Positions 5,978 through 6,263 of a DNA stretch of 6,263 nucleotides are shown here, piece by piece (position 1 is the stretch's first letter; the number at the start of each line of letters is the position of its first letter). Source of the DNA: Micropepsaceae bacterium (GTDB taxonomy: Bacteria > Pseudomonadota > Alphaproteobacteria > Micropepsales > Micropepsaceae); contig JANWHR010000265.1 in NCBI GenBank assembly GCA_025450355.1, positions 1 through 6,263 on the forward strand. Direction: 5' to 3'. The position numbers were made by a program, and so were the translations under genes. The notes beneath the pieces are model-generated. The model had not been told where the DNA came from and searched no databases. It saw nothing but the letters and a program-made list of their open reading frames with translations.

Positions 5978-6022
5978 AAGCGGCGCGCTGCGGAATGCTC
6001 TTCCGCCCGCCGCTTTCTTCTT
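5977..6022 (+). terminator. Terminator-like hairpin in the speD leader (possible attenuator)
   Basis: AAAGCGGCG (5977-5985) pairs with CGCCGCTTT (6008-6016). Inside it, GCGGAA (5990-5995) pairs with TTCCGC (6001-6006) around a TGCTC loop, with a 4-by-1 internal loop (CGCT against C). The stem is followed by a T-rich tract TTTCTTCTT (6014-6022). This looks like an intrinsic terminator placed between the candidate promoter and the speD start, as in attenuation. The T tract is interrupted by two C, so termination efficiency is uncertain. Confidence 0.4.
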
Positions 6023-6084
6023 GGGCAAGCGCGGCAGCAATGGCGTGCTTTGGTGTCAACACCTTTGGAAGGGTAGGTGCCAGG

Positions 6085-6263
6085 ATGGCTCGACTCGAAC
6101 TCGGTGTGGCGGCGATCAATGGAGCAAGAGCGCTGAAACCTCGCGCTCCGGCGAGGACCGTCCCGGTTCCTATTCCCGAAGGGGATGCGGACCGCAAGGA
6201 TCACTTCGTTACGATCAATGGTCAGACCTTTGCGGGCAGTCACCTGATCATCGATTTTTGGGA
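6085..6263 (+). CDS. speD: S-adenosylmethionine decarboxylase proenzyme (SpeD), N-terminal fragment
   Basis: 59 complete codons are visible before the right edge, with no stop. After a roughly 38-residue basic, proline-rich, probably unordered N-terminal stretch comes DHFVTINGQTFAGSHLIIDF (39-58). Its GSHLIIDFW part resembles the first beta strand of bacterial/archaeal-type (SpeH class) SAM decarboxylases, G(T/R)HLIVDLYG. The pyruvoyl-forming Ser and catalytic residues lie beyond the window, so this rests on a short match plus context. Adjacent divergent speE would use its product, decarboxylated SAM. Start ATG 6085 is preferred, with GGAAGGG (6067-6073) upstream at a longish 11-base spacing. 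In-frame ATGs at 5968, 5995 and 6040 have no better ribosome binding site. Some SpeD homologues are known to decarboxylate ornithine or arginine instead, which cannot be tested here. Confidence 0.6.
   Translation, partial: MARLELGVAAINGARALKPRAPARTVPVPIPEGDADRKDHFVTINGQTFAGSHLIIDFW

Overview
The window is GC-rich (roughly 60% by eye) and gene-dense, with short overlaps between cotranscribed genes. The style and protein sequences fit a proteobacterium, most likely an alphaproteobacterium, but no marker gene is present to fix the genus. Six protein genes are visible, two of them cut by the window edges. No rRNA, tRNA, insertion sequence or CRISPR array was seen.

Layout. (1) Bases 1-2488, minus strand: a three-gene operon potB-potC-potA for a spermidine/putrescine-type ABC importer (two permeases, then an ATPase whose C-terminus lies off the left edge). 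The genes overlap by 4 bases and 1 base. No substrate-binding protein is in view. (2) Bases 2489-2576: a short divergent promoter region with a 12-bp palindrome. (3) Bases 2577-4939, plus strand: a two-gene operon for an osmoprotectant/quaternary-amine (OpuC/OsmV/EgtUV-type) ABC importer. It has an ATPase without CBS domains and a single protein fusing permease and substrate-binding domain. (4) Bases 4914-5798, minus strand: a spermidine synthase (speE) homologue with an altered active-site region, overlapping the end of the importer gene by 26 bases. (5) Bases 5799-6084: a divergent control region with back-to-back candidate promoters, a 20-bp-pitch direct repeat and a hairpin-rich leader. 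(6) Bases 6085 to the right edge, plus strand: the N-terminus of what looks like an S-adenosylmethionine decarboxylase (speD).

Together, speD (makes decarboxylated SAM) and speE (transfers its aminopropyl group to putrescine) would form a spermidine synthesis pair, next to a polyamine uptake operon, with an amine or betaine-like importer between them. The locus reads as an amine uptake and synthesis island. The most interesting parts are the speD leader, which has mutually exclusive hairpins including a terminator-like one, and the unusual SpeE motifs.
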